A stretch of DNA of 21,023 nt from Carex sylvatica (GCA_964058845.1 CAXKVR010000870.1:1-21023); one strand, 5' to 3'. Positions 1 to 9,493 are shown, counted from the stretch's first letter. The notes: generated by a model not told the origin, from the letters alone. Program-made: numbers and translations.

Positions 1-29
1 AATAAACAAAAAAAAATAAAATAAAACCG

Positions 30-375
30 ACGGGACGGTGGGTCCGGCCGGTCGGGTTTGATTAGACCGGTCCGGACCCGGTTGAACCGGCGGCAAATTC
101 GAAATTTCAAAAAAATTTGAATTTTTAACGGGTCGGATATGGGTACGGGTCGGGTACGGGTACGGGTCGGGTACAGGTAAAGGTCGGACGCCGGGTCGGG
201 TCGAGCGGGTACGGGCGTAATTCGGGCCGGATTTGCCCGGGTATTGAACCAAATAACCGTACCCTACCTGTTTTATGCCCGTACCCATTTACCCGACCCA
301 TACCCGGGCTCGGGCACGGGTACCCCAGATACCGGGCACGAACGAATCGGATACGGGCCGCCCGACCTGGGTTTT
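30..375. mobile_element. hAT-like subterminal fragment (GGGTACGGGT repeats)
   Basis: This GC-rich block in otherwise AT-rich DNA is built of GGGTACGGGT-type motifs on its left side and the complementary ACCCGTACCC-type motifs on its right side, so the whole forms an inverted arrangement. The phrase around 262-290 (accctacctg...cgtaccca) resembles the right end of the hAT element ending at 6848, which suggests the same family. I see no clean terminal inverted repeat or target-site duplication, so the ends are lost, diverged or outside the window. Open frames here are by-products of the repeats. Confidence 0.45.
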
Positions 376-554
376 TGCATTTCACTACTCACCACAATGC
401 ATTGTACCAATCATCTTGAAAAGTCGTCATTTTGTTGAAAGTATAAAAAATAAAGAGTGGCTTCCCATGTCTTTAACTAAGTATTATTATCATATCATTG
501 TTTTATAAATTAATTCACTGAGGTAAAAAAAAATCAATAACTAAAGAACAACAA
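376..554. other. AT-rich spacer, nothing recognised
   Basis: No coding frame, terminal repeat or RNA gene is recognisable between the GC-rich hAT-like block and the dispersed repeat. Confidence 0.4.
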
Positions 555-840
555 AATGCCGAAGCATTAGATTTCTGACTTTACTTGATTTTTGTGGCAA
601 ACAACCTTTTTCTATTTTCAAATTAAATTTGTGCTTGTTATAAAAAAAAGGTCTTTCAAATTAATAATATCTAACATTAATGATTGAGTAAAGTAATGCA
701 ACTATTATTGTTTCAAAGACAAACAAATTTTATAATTAAACTTTTAGACAATCAAATTTGTATTTTTTTTTTCTTTAACATGAGACATTTATTACATATC
801 CAACATATAGAAGTCTGAAAAATACAATATTAGATCATAT
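555..840 (+). repeat. Dispersed AT-rich repeat, copy a (diverged)
   Basis: This is the most diverged of four copies. Shared landmarks with the copies at 7575 and 10240 include the 'gactttacttgattttt' region, 'caactattattgtttcaaagacaaa', 'caatcaaatttgtat' and 'ctttaacatgagaca'. It abuts copy b head to tail. I cannot assign a superfamily because no terminal inverted repeat or coding capacity is visible. Confidence 0.5.
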
Positions 841-1205
841 TCATTTTTTTTTTCAAATTCAATATGTGTGACACGAGAACAACAAAACTTTATGAAGTAA
901 CTATATACTACATACATAATTGATTGCTTAAATACAATTATTATTGTTTTAAAGACAAATTTTCATGAGTAAACTACTAAGAATTGTAAATCAAATTTGT
1001 ATGACCTTTATGATCTTCAACAAAAGTCATCAATTATATGTATATCCAAAGTATATATATATAAGTCATGAACAGATCAAATACATATCTTAATTTGTTT
1101 TAACTATATTAAAAGTAATGATCATATTACAACAATGCAACTAATTACACAGATTTTGTAGAATAAAATATTGAAGGAAATCAATGTTAATAATTTGAAT
1201 TTTCA
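841..1205 (+). repeat. Dispersed AT-rich repeat, copy b
   Basis: It aligns by eye with 7650-8012 and 10330-10645. Shared landmarks are 'gagaacaacaaaacttta', 'ctacatacataattgattg', 'caattattattgttttaaag', 'catcaattata' and 'gaaggaaatcaatgttaat'. All four copies have the same orientation as the host gene copies. The repeat is non-coding in all frames. Its class is unknown; a degenerate MITE or Helitron derivative is possible but unproven. Confidence 0.65.
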
Positions 1206-1343
1206 CAAGATAACAGAATTGTGAACCTGAGAACCAAGTGCCAAGGAATTGTAGGGTGCGATGAGATGGAAGATGGAAGAGGAACTGAGTGTTTCATGGA
1301 ACGTTATTGTAACCAAGTCTTAACTAAATTAATTTTAATTTAA

Positions 1344-1490
1344 GCTATGGAGGTGTTATTCTTTGGGATTCGCATTACACATGCGAAACAAGAAGAAGGC
1401 GAGGTTTTGATAAAATCTCGACCGGGTGTGGATCGAGAATCATCAAATTATTCGTACTAGCAGCTGGAGAGATATTTCAATACAGTCCAG
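1344..1490 (+). pseudogene. Exon 2 fragment of the GW/WG-rich gene (third copy)
   Basis: This stretch aligns with 17635-17770 of the intact gene's second exon. Landmarks in order are 'ggaggtgttat', 'tgggattcgcattac' against 'tgggactcacactat', an 'agaagaag' run, 'tctcgaccggg' against 'gtcgactggg', and 'ggagagatattt'. The reading frame is broken: the part matching GVILWDSHY is still readable, but the following acidic stretch is frameshifted and an in-frame TAG appears near 1457. It starts and ends abruptly and has no exon 1 upstream. It is a third, severely truncated copy lying to the left of the better-preserved upstream copy. Confidence 0.75.
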
Positions 1491-1738
1491 TAATTTTTTT
1501 TTTTTTTTGAAATTTTGTCAGCAGCTGACAAGTGGTTTTATATATATGAGTAAAATTACAGTTATATCAACAGTTTGCTCTCCAAACCGTTGCAGCTGTT
1601 ACCTAGAATACATACATGAAACATATACCTACAATAGAGTAGCAACGTCTGTACTCATCTCAAAACATTAATTTATTCTATTACAACTAAAGAAAAACAA
1701 TAATAATCTAGTTATAAAAATCAAAACTAAATTATATA

Positions 1739-1890
1739 ACTTGAGCAGTATTGTCGCCATAACTTGATCTCCTGAGCCCATCTTCTTGCCAGTAAGTCCG
1801 GAGAAATTCTTTGTTCATTAAAAACAATATTATTTCTCTGCTTCCAGATCATCCAATATCCAACTGGATGTCTGAGAAGTTATCCAAGCC
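1739..1890 (-). pseudogene. LINE fragment between zf-RVT and RNase H regions
   Basis: On the minus strand this reads as a stretch including W-M-I-W-K-Q-R-N-N-I-V-F-N-E followed by an R-R-W-A-Q-E-I motif. That is the W.IW..RN...F signature found in plant LINE ORF2 proteins between the zinc-finger reverse-transcriptase region and the C-terminal RNase H. Frame is lost upstream (toward 1900). It is a short, inactive relic. It lies on the opposite strand to the RNase H remnant at 9494-10054, so the two are not one insertion in place. Confidence 0.55.
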
Positions 1891-1999
1891 AGTTGTACGG
1901 TCAATTTTGTTATTCCAACTGGATTAGAGAACATGGCAGCAAATACGAACCCGAGAACAACACTATAAGGTATGTATTGTACCCATTTGATATTGGGGT

Positions 2000-2334
2000 G
2001 ATTTAAAAAAGGGGCTGGGATTCATTCATATCCTCCCAGGGGAGGCCGGGCAAGGTATTGAACGGCACATGGTGGAAAAATGTAAAAATTAAGTTGAACT
2101 TTCTTCATAATTAATACTATATTACAATTGTGTCTACTTATTTAGGTCTTTGCTTGTTCTCTGTAGAAGTTTTGTTTGGTGATAATTTTTAAACAGTTGA
2201 TTTGTAATAATTTTTAGTTAATATAAAATATAAAAAATAAAGAAAATATTTTACAAGTTATAATATAAAATATAATGGTTCCAACTTTCAATTGACTTCT
2301 ATTAAAAAGAAAGTTACCCTTGCATGATTAAATA
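2000..2334. other. AT-rich spacer, nothing recognised
   Basis: Low-complexity AT-rich sequence with no reading frame, inverted repeat or RNA gene that I can support. The right boundary is where similarity to 12225-12600 begins. Confidence 0.4.
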
Positions 2335-2945
2335 ATTTACTGCGGTAATTACAGATAACTAACATTGGTCTAACTGACAATTTAAAGCCCAGTGTTGGTC
2401 CTACCATAATGAGGCCCAGTTGAACCGGCCCAAAATGACAAATCAAAGATTATCAAAAGGTAACCCAGTGCTGATCCCCATGCAAGGTTACTGAATTTAG
2501 AGGACTTTGAGTGGATCTGTGCAAAATCTGAACCATTCAAAGTCTTTCTGCACGATCTTAAAGCACATTAATATTGGTTCCCTCTATTTGAAAGGCGTGT
2601 TTCTGACTCGTTACGAAAAGTTAAAATGATGAGAAGTGAGGGATTAAACTCCTCAGTGGTCCTCACCGGTTTAATTTGGTTTTGGTTTTCTCTGGCGGAT
2701 AAATCCAGGATAGCGCTTTTAATTAATTCCTCCACTTAAGTTCGTTTTAAATTATTTATTTTGTTGATCGCCACAAAACCGTTCAAATTCTCCCGCAGGA
2801 AACCATGGAGATTGAACGAAGGACTTGGTCTATATATGCGACCCTACACTACACATGAGATAACTTCGGTGTACGGAGTCCCTGACCAACAACTCAGTGT
2901 TACAGTTCTTTCTATACGAAGAATTCCAGGTCCGGAATCATTCTG
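2335..2945 (+). repeat. Duplicated 5' flank of the GW/WG-rich gene, upstream copy
   Basis: The left part (2350-2600) aligns with 12225-12605; landmarks are 'cagataactaacatt', 'gttgaac...gg(c/t)ccaaaatgac', 'tgtgcaaaatc' and 'gaagcacatta'-like ends. The right part (2600-2945) aligns with 14840-15084 and 15541-15590; landmarks are 'tttctgactcgttacgaa', 'ttttctctggcgga', 'cgcaggaaaccatg' and 'ccaacaactcagtg'. The duplication therefore included promoter-side DNA. The site ACCAACAA occurs once here, at 2885-2892, and is the empty site for the hAT element at 15085-15540. Confidence 0.8.
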
Positions 2946-3106
2946 CATTAACTCAAAATCTGAGTTTAATGCGGACGATACGAATTCTGCTCCGTTTATA
3001 TATATTTACTCTCTTTCTCTTGCTCATTCTAACTCTCGAGTCTCGTCAGTCGATTTGCATATTCTTAATTTCAAAGGTTATTTTAGATAAAACGAGAATA
3101 ATGTTT

Positions 3107-3194
3107 TACAAGGGGGAGATGAGTACACCCAAGGGGAAGAGGAAGAGAGAATCAGACAGGCTGGGCCCATCCTCCAGCAACAACAGGAATTGTT
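3107..3194 (+). pseudogene. Exon 1 of the broken upstream paralogue
   Basis: This is a near copy of exon 1 of the intact gene (16080-16194). The first ATG is lost (aag at the equivalent site), but the second in-frame ATG (3119) remains and would read M-S-T-P-K-G-K-R-K-R-E-S-D-R. Eight codons (24 bp, in phase) that encode S-H-G-K-P-P-R-F or thereabouts in the intact copy are missing just before the donor. The donor itself, GATG|GTAATTTTA, and about 100 bp of the intron start are kept. Joined to the exon 2 fragment at 9222 it would code only about 50 residues before a stop, so it is almost certainly not functional as the original protein. Confidence 0.8.
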
Positions 3195-3634
3195 CTGATG
3201 GTAATTTTACTTTCCTTTTAAGAGGATTTTCTTTGCCCGAAATTAAGCTTTTGGTTTGAAATTCATTACCTATGGTGAAAAATTCGGGAATTTTCTTATG
3301 AATATGTGGTTTGATTAATTTAATTACTAAAATAAAAAAGAAATATAGCGAAGGATTTTGGGGTTTGGTTTGTTTCCCCCAATTCAGGATGGAGGAGGAG
3401 AATACGTTCTGAGTTTTGTCGTCTGTTTTCTGAGATTAAATCAGAAAAAAATTGAGAATCAGTTTTAGTTTTCTGATATTTACAATACGTTGCTATAATT
3501 AGAGACTAGAACCTCAATTTGTTTAAACGAACTAGATTTTAATTTATTTATTTTAATGTTTGCATCTGTTTCCTTGTGCATTTAATAGGTCTATATATTC
3601 CCAAGTGTAAAATAAACACACAAAAATTCAGAAT

Positions 3635-5341
3635 CCACTTTCAACCTTTCAATTTGATTTTGCTATATTTTTAAGATACTTGTCAGTTGTCACTATCTGA
3701 ATCAATGGAAGAATTTATATTTTCCAATATACGGTGCTCGAAAATGCCCTTGGACAAGAAGAAGCATCAAGAGCCCAAAAGCAAGTGACTAAACATTATC
3801 CTCGCACTATCATTCCAGCACAAGCCGATCATATGAGCAAAATATTTAAAAAAATCCTAGCTTCACCTTGACAACCCATACCGGAGAGGCCTGAATTTGA
3901 AGGTTTGGGACATATTACAGCTGATTCGATGATAAACACTACAAATCAGTGGAAGGACAATCAATATCCAAATGCAAAAATCTACAATCTGGTTCATCTC
4001 GAGGATGAACAGATTGTTGCAACAGGTATGGAGGTTTTCTCATCATTCACCTGGAACATAACATTGAGAAAAATAGCGAAATTACTATTGCTCGCCTTTA
4101 ATCTGAAGGATGTAAAAGGTAATAGGGCATTTTCCAAAGTGGAGCCGTTTTTGGCAAATCAAGGTGACATGCAAGAATTCGATCTCATTGAGAACACAAC
4201 TCTCAAAACAATAGGAGGTGGTTCAGTAATGGTACAATGTTTCCGGCCTGATACAGGCAAGAATATTAGGAAATTGGCTATAGGATACAGCTATGTAGCT
4301 GTTATCTACTTGAGACTTTATTCCAGATCAGCCGAAAATTTCATGCTGATACATGAGCATCTGAAACAGAGATTCGTGAGTTTCTAGAGGTTCCCATTCC
4401 CTTTTGTTTCATCGGTACCTCCTCAGGAAGCTGTTCGTATAATCAAATTTTATCTGGATCGTAACAGGTTGAAAAGTACATTTTACATACTCCTGTATTC
4501 AGGTGCATCAACAGATGTTGGGAAAAATTTGAAAGAATTCCTATATGATTTCCATATTAGTTATGGAGTATTACATTCTTTCGTCCTGTTTGATAAATGT
4601 ATGAAGAAATTTGGGATCACGGCAAAGCAGTTAGCAGATGTACTATTTGGGGTCACTGGAAAGTTTGAATCCAAGCTAGATGAGATCTTGAATGTATTTA
4701 TTAATCTAGTGTATAAGAAGGAGAATGGAGATAACAAGTATCAGTTGTGGAGATACGGGAGGATATTTGATCAAAGATTTCTGGCAACACTACAAACGAA
4801 GATTTGTCAGTTCTTTGTGTGTGTGTTGGCTAACCTGATCCACATGTCTAGTTCAGAGGGGCAACAGAGTGTGTTCAACATAGTCCAGATAAAAAAGTTG
4901 GGAGGAATAATTCATAATATGGCTCACGATTATGCTGCTCAAGCACTCAAGGTCATAAAAGCAAAGTACTCGAGCTCTCAAGGAGACCAATTATGAGACT
5001 ATACCAAACTTTTTGTTGTAAGAGGAGAAAACTGACTAATCTGATAAGAGGAGTTATCTGCATTTTGGTTTTAAGTATTTCTATAGTAGTAAGAATTTAG
5101 CTTAGTTTTTAAAGTAAAGTTAGGGTCTGTTTGTTGAACTGCTATTATGGTACTTGTGGTTTTACTTTTGTTGTTGCACTGGATTTAGATGGGAGTAAGA
5201 GTTTGATGGTTTTAAAATTTGTTTGAATTCTGAAGATGCATGATGGAGTCTAATTATTCCTCTCTTGGCAAGATAAGCTGTAGTCTAAAAAAAGTCGCAT
5301 ATGTGTTTGACATTGTGATTTAATTCATTTTCTTGGTTAGG
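3635..5341 (+). mobile_element. Endogenous plant-rhabdovirus-like insertion
   Basis: This is the DNA present in the upstream intron and absent from the intact paralogue's intron. It is flanked by the 7-bp direct repeat TCAGAAT (3628-3634 and 5342-5348). At the matching point of the intact intron (around 16690-16715) a single TCACTTT lies between the same left and right flanks. This single-copy site supports a true insertion with a short target-site duplication. The insert carries the nucleocapsid-like frame plus about 60 bp before and 345 bp after it, neither recognisable. There is no clear poly(A) tract at the right end. The mechanism is unknown; capture of a viral mRNA by a LINE is the usual explanation for such elements. 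Confidence 0.7.
3701..4996 (+). pseudogene. Rhabdovirus nucleocapsid-like endogenous viral element
   Basis: One continuous reading frame of about 430 codons is broken only by two in-frame stops, TGA at 3869-3871 and TAG at 4385-4387; I see no frameshift. An upstream TGA at 3698 bounds the frame. The length is close to that of plant rhabdovirus N proteins (about 400-480 residues). The C-terminal third contains the W-x-Y-G-R-x-F-D...LQTK pattern (around 4748-4800) that I associate with nucleoproteins of plant cyto/varicosavirus type (Pfam Rhabdo_ncap_2). In a virus this protein coats the RNA genome. No initiator ATG is evident in this frame before 3701; an ATG at 3705 is in another frame. It lies in sense orientation inside a host pseudogene intron. 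Family assignment is from residue patterns only; an unrelated host gene is unlikely but not excluded. Confidence 0.75.
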
Positions 5342-5384
5342 TCAGAATGTCAGATGGATTGTTTTATTTTAGGATGGTGGATAG

Positions 5385-6848
5385 TAGGGGTGTCAATGGC
5401 ACCCGTTTACCAGTTTACCCTATCCATATCGTATTCGATAAGATGGATATGGATAAGATTTTTTTTCCGTTAACTTATTTGATATGGATATGGGTATGAA
5501 TAAGGATTTTTTTTCATTAGATAAATGAGTATAGGTACGGGTAAATGTTATTTCATGGTAATTATATAAAATAAATTATATTATAAGAAGAATATTATGC
5601 TAAACATTTTAATTTTTTATTTGAATGTTTTATTTTTTATTAAGGAATTGAATTTGTTAGAAGAGATATTTGTGATTTTGATTTTTTTTTTGCTTAATAA
5701 AAAACTATTACTTAGAATTAATTGTATGTTTATATTTTAAATTTATATTAGTAAATGTGATTGCATATGTATCACATAGGAGTGGCAACGAATCGAACCG
5801 AATCGAATTTACCTTAGGTTTGAATTTGGTTTGAATAAGATTCGAATCGAACTTGGTTTGATTCGTTTCGAATCGAATTAATTGCGAACTACATATTTTT
5901 TGAATCAAACTTGAATCGAATCATGAACTAAATTATTTTTTAGCAGCCCTAGTTATACCGGTAGTTTATACATTATTTTTTTCTCGCGGGACAAAATTCA
6001 CATAGCTTCCTTTTACCGGTATGAAATGAGTGTTTTTAAGTTGAAAAATTATTTATGAAAAAATACATCACAATAAATAATAGTAAAAAGAGGATTAAGT
6101 ACAAGAACTGAAATTTGCAGTAAAACAAGTAATCGCACCTCGAGTGCTCACTCAATCAAACCCTCGATCGGATCATCAAATAAAGTGAGAATCCGAAAGG
6201 TAGAGAAGGTGGAGGAGAGACAGCCGAAGAGAGAGGAGAGAGCCAATTGTTGAGAGCATCGGCTAGGTTTTAGAGCGAGAGGGAGAGTGAGTTAGGGAGA
6301 GGCGGAGAGAGAACTAGGTTATTGAGATTTGAGAGCAATGAAGTGACGGCTAAGTTAAATTATGACTCTCTATATTGGGTTTTAATTTCATCAGGTAAAT
6401 AAAAGGTCAATGTTATTATGAGATTCGAACCATAAAAGTTCGCGAACCCATTTCGATCGAACCACACTAGGTTTGAGTTTGGTTTGAATTAATTTCGAAC
6501 CGAACCTGGTTTGGTTTGTTTCAATTCGAACTCATTTCGAATCGAATTAAACTCGAATCAAATCCGAATCAAATCCGAATCCACGAACTATGATTTTTTT
6601 TGTCAGCCCTAGTATCACATGATAAGTTTTGATGGTTTATTTGTAAAAATAATAAAACTATTATATTTGAATTTTTCGTTATTCGTCCACTACCGTTTCA
6701 TTACCCGCTAATCTTAACGGGTATGGGTAGGGTAGGATAAGGTAAATTCTAAATGGATATGGGTAGGGTATAGGTAAGATTAATTCTTAGTGGGTATGGG
6801 TATGAAAATAGTTTCACCCTACCTGTATCGTACCCATTGACAACCCTA
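5385..6848. mobile_element. Outer hAT element (non-autonomous)
   Basis: The ends are TAGGGGTGTCAATGG and, inverted, TAGGGTTGTCAATGG. It is flanked by 8-bp target repeats, GTGGATAG (5377-5384) and GTGGATAT (6849-6856), with one mismatch. The intact paralogue has a single GTGGGTAT at the matching intron position (about 16733), confirming an insertion. Subterminal regions are rich in GGGTA and TACCC motifs, as in other plant hAT elements. There is no transposase frame. Its interior is occupied by a second hAT element (5777-6611). Confidence 0.85.
5777..6611. mobile_element. Nested hAT element with GAATCGAACC subterminal repeats
   Basis: It starts TAGGAGTGGCAA and ends TTGTCAGCCCTA (inverted: TAGGGCTGACAA). 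It is flanked by a perfect 8-bp target repeat, GTATCACA (5769-5776 and 6612-6619). Both subterminal zones contain many GAATCGAA/CGAACC motifs. A second AGCAGCCCTA end-like sequence at 5942-5951 hints at an internal end, so the element may be compound. The interior at about 6180-6330 is GA-rich and has no coding potential. It sits wholly within the outer hAT and so is the younger insertion. Confidence 0.85.
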
Positions 6849-6926
6849 GTGGATATGGTCGATTAACTTCTATGGATTTAAAATTAGTGACTATTAATTT
6901 TAATTTATTGGGACCTTATATAGAAG

Positions 6927-7342
6927 AGTAGAACTAGGGTGTTCTTAAGCTCTCCAAAGTGTTTGGTGAGCTTAACTCCAAATTAAAATTCATCAAATTG
7001 ATTTTAAATTACGAATCCGAATCGTTGAAACCCGCCTATCTTACGTGTGATGCGTCTACATGTGAAATTTTTAAACATTCGAATTAGTTTAGTATAAAGT
7101 CAATCGGCCAAAATTAGAAGGTTAATAAATTAATTTTAGTGCATTCATTTTTTGAACGTTTTTTGACCGCTTGACTTTATACTAAATTAATTCGAATGTT
7201 TAAAATTTTCCCATGTAGACTCATCACTCGAAAGGTACGCGAATTTCAACGATTCAGATTCGTCATTTGAAACAAATTTGATGAATTTTGGAGTTAAACT
7301 CACCAAACACTTTGGTGAGCTTAAGAACACCCTAGTTCTACT
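6927..7342. mobile_element. Long inverted-repeat (foldback/MITE-like) element
   Basis: Two arms of roughly 190 bp are near-perfect reverse complements. The left arm begins AGTAGAACTAGGGTGTTC and the right arm ends with its complement; inner landmarks such as CCAAAGTGTTTGGTGAG and TTTAGTATAAAGTCAA occur in both arms. The element is absent from the intact paralogue's intron. I could not settle the target-site duplication because the inverted symmetry runs right to the edge, so I do not assign a superfamily. The transcript would fold into one long hairpin. Confidence 0.8.
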
Positions 7343-7574
7343 ATGTTATATTTTTCTTGTAATATTTCTGTTCAGATGGCACTAAGAAGTCACATAGCTT
7401 GTCCTCTGCCAAATAGATATACCATATTGGAGATAATCATGATCAAATATCTAAGTTTGGCTTTAAATGTCCATATTTGGAAGAATGTCAGACAAGTTCT
7501 AACTATAGAATTAGCAGATGTTGCATATTCTTTAAAAGAAAATAAGTTTAATAACTAATTGCATAAATAAATAC

Positions 7575-8012
7575 TACCATTTTTCACACAAAAAAATGTC
7601 ATGCATATGACATCTGACTCTATGGTGATGAATATTTGATTTTTGTTGATACAACTTTTATTTTCAAATTTAATATGAGTGATATGAGAACAACAAAACT
7701 ATATGAAGTAATTACTACATACATAATTGATTGTTTAAATACAACTATTATTGTTTTAAAAAACACAAATTTCATTAGTATACTTAGAATGAACAATCAA
7801 TTTTGTATGACCTTTTATCTTTAACATGAGTCATCAATTATATATATATCCAAAATATATGAGTCAGAAAAATAGAACATATTAAATACATATATTTGTT
7901 TAGCTACAGTAAAAGTAAAGAATATAGTATTAGAATAATTCAACTAGTTACACAAAAAATTTAGTTGAATAAAATATTGGAGAAAATTAATATTAATAAT
8001 ATTCACTTGCAC
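7575..8012 (+). repeat. Dispersed AT-rich repeat, copy c
   Basis: This copy closely matches copies at 841-1205 and 10240-10645, including 'gacatctgact', 'gagaacaacaaaacta', 'ctacatacataattgattg', 'acaactattattgtttta', 'atgagtcatcaattatatat' and 'gaataaaatattgga'. It lies inside the broken paralogue's intron and is missing from the intact intron. No coding capacity is seen. Confidence 0.65.
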
Positions 8013-8284
8013 GTACATTGCAGAAGATGTGAGCCGCGGAACAACATATTAAGGTAATGTAACAATTAATGGCTGGGATGGTGCGAAAAAATCTGTTGTT
8101 AATCCTTTGCAATAACAAGAACCTGTCACTTCGATCTCAACCGTTGATTTTATTTGATATTTGCGCATGAAAATTTTAACTTCATTAAGATTCGCGTATA
8201 GAAAAATTTTAACAGTTGGAATCGGAAGGAATAATAACAGATTTATTTCTAAGGAATAATAACATGTTGGAGCGGAGCGGGGAG

Positions 8285-8760
8285 TAGTGTGGAAAAAACG
8301 TGCCGTGTCGTGCCGTGCCGTGATCAAGTTAATTTTTCACGTGCCGTGCTGTGCCGTGACCAAAATTATGAGGGGTGGTCACGGCACGCGAATGGTCACG
8401 GCACGCGAGTCACACCGTGACTCGCGTGCCGTGACCAAGTCATGCCGTGACTCGCGTGCCGTGATCAAGTCGTGCTGTGACCAAATCGGTGCTCCTAGTC
8501 TCCTATCTTCTCCCGTTCCGTGCCGTGCCGTGTTTCGTGCCGTATCGTGCCGTGTTCCGTGCCGTGTCGTGCCGTGACGAATGTAATTTCCGTGCCGTGC
8601 CGTGCCGTGTCTTCTTTGCTAACAATTGGTCACGGCACGCGAATGGTCACAGCACGCGATACGCAAGGCACGGCACGTATCTAACATCCGTGCCGTGCCG
8701 TGCCGGAGCCGTGCCGTTCCGTGACGGAACTGGCTCCGGCGTGCCATTTTTCCCACTCTA
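8285..8760. mobile_element. hAT MITE built of GTGCC repeats
   Basis: The ends are TAGTGTGGAAAAAACGTGCC and, inverted, TAGAGTGGGAAAAATGGCAC. It is flanked by a perfect 8-bp target repeat, GCGGGGAG (8277-8284 and 8761-8768). The body is almost entirely variants of GTGCCGTG on the two flanks and CACGGCACGCG in the middle, giving a strongly palindromic, CpG-rich element in AT-rich surroundings. The long open frames across it are by-products of the 5-bp period, not genes. It is related to the element at 15085-15540. Confidence 0.9.
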
Positions 8761-8939
8761 GCGGGGAGTACCATGTAGCGGTGGTGTAACCAATTTAAAT
8801 TTTTGGAATTATGAGAATCATAATGAGAGAGTTAAAATGTCTTAAATTTTTAAGTCTTATCGTGAGTCACACATTCTTTGTTTCCGTTTTCAAAATTCAA
8901 ACCTCTCAACATTCATATTAAAATATGCTTGAGATCAAA

Positions 8940-8963
8940 ATTTTTTTTTTTTTTTTTTTTACT
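8940..8963. repeat. Poly(T) tract
   Basis: A run of about 24 T in the broken paralogue's intron. It could be the reverse-strand tail of a retroposed sequence, but no body is recognisable on either side. Confidence 0.6.
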
Positions 8964-9221
8964 ATTTTTTAAAATGAATACAAAATCACTATTTATGAAT
9001 GATTTATATGTATATGTACAAACGAGTCTTGGTATTATAGAGAATATTTAAAAACAAGTCTTTTGATTGTTTAGTATAATTACAAAAACATTGATTGCGG
9101 TACCAGCAGCCCTGTTACATTCTTTATAAATTTATAATATCACCTTAATTTACATGCTGTCTCGTAGAATACACTTCTAACGTAATCTAAAACTAATTTT
9201 GTCTTTTATTATTATTCACAG

Positions 9222-9398
9222 AAAAAAAAGAGATGCACAGGCAGAAAACTATTTGTCGACTGAACGATGTCAGTTGGGCGAATTAAGGTACTGGGAACAA
9301 AAGAGTTTGTGCAAATGTTTGTGCACCAGTGTTATGATGATATCCCAATACAACCGAGGGTTCAGTCAGACACGCTAGGAAGTTATCCAAGTTGCATG
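9222..9398 (+). pseudogene. Truncated exon 2 of the broken upstream paralogue
   Basis: It follows a kept acceptor (TTATTATTATTCACAG) and 140 bp of intron matching 17168-17292. It aligns with the start of the intact exon 2 (AAAAAGCAGAGATG..., ...GTCAGCTGGGCA..., AAAGAGTTTGTGCACCAG). An in-frame TAA sits at 9284-9286. A 12-bp segment around TTTGTGCA is duplicated (9305-9324). An internal deletion of about 360 bp joins the sequence equivalent to 17392 to that equivalent to 17753, after which 'gatatcccaatacaa...ttcagtcagacac' matches 'gatattccagtacag...ttcagccggacac'. The GW/WG-rich C-terminal half is absent. Confidence 0.85.
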
Positions 9399-9493
9399 TT
9401 TAATTTAGAAAAAAAACTTTTGAAAATTGCAACATGTTAGAGTACGTAATGACAATTATACAATATGTACATTCTTTTCTTCTTTTTTCTCAG

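Larger units (their letters stand above)
3195..9221 (+). other. Expanded intron of the broken paralogue (about 6 kb)
   Basis: Blocks similar to the intact 1.1-kb intron recur in order: 3195-3300, 3360-3410, 3480-3627, 5342-5384, 6849-6926, 7343-7490 and 9083-9221. They are separated by inserted DNA: the viral element, nested hAT elements, an inverted-repeat element, a dispersed repeat and the GTGCC MITE. Donor (GTAATTTTA) and acceptor (TTATTATTATTCACAG) motifs are both still present. The stretch 8013-8276, between repeat c and the MITE, has no recognisable content. Confidence 0.75.

Noticed and set aside
125..508. Open frames rich in Pro, Tyr, Gly and Arg on both strands
   Set aside because: By-products of GGGTACGGGT repeats in a hAT-like fragment; no domain or conserved start.
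2761..3259. Open frames of 109 and 120 codons around the broken exon 1
   Set aside because: They run from promoter-side DNA through exon 1 into the intron; only the short exon 1 part is shared with the intact gene.
5123..5140. TTAGGGTCTGTTTG, resembling the end of a PIF/Harbinger MITE with a TTA target
   Set aside because: No matching inverted end or second TTA-flanked terminus was found downstream within the insert.
6415..6440. GATTCGAACC, resembling a reverse-strand tRNA T-loop
   Set aside because: No acceptor or anticodon stems around it, and the motif is one of many GAATCGAACC-type subterminal repeats of the nested hAT element.
8287..8761. Overlapping open frames of about 90-96 codons rich in R-A-V-x-C-R
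   Set aside because: They are produced by the GTGCC 5-bp repeat of a hAT MITE, occur in several frames and have no non-repeat content.
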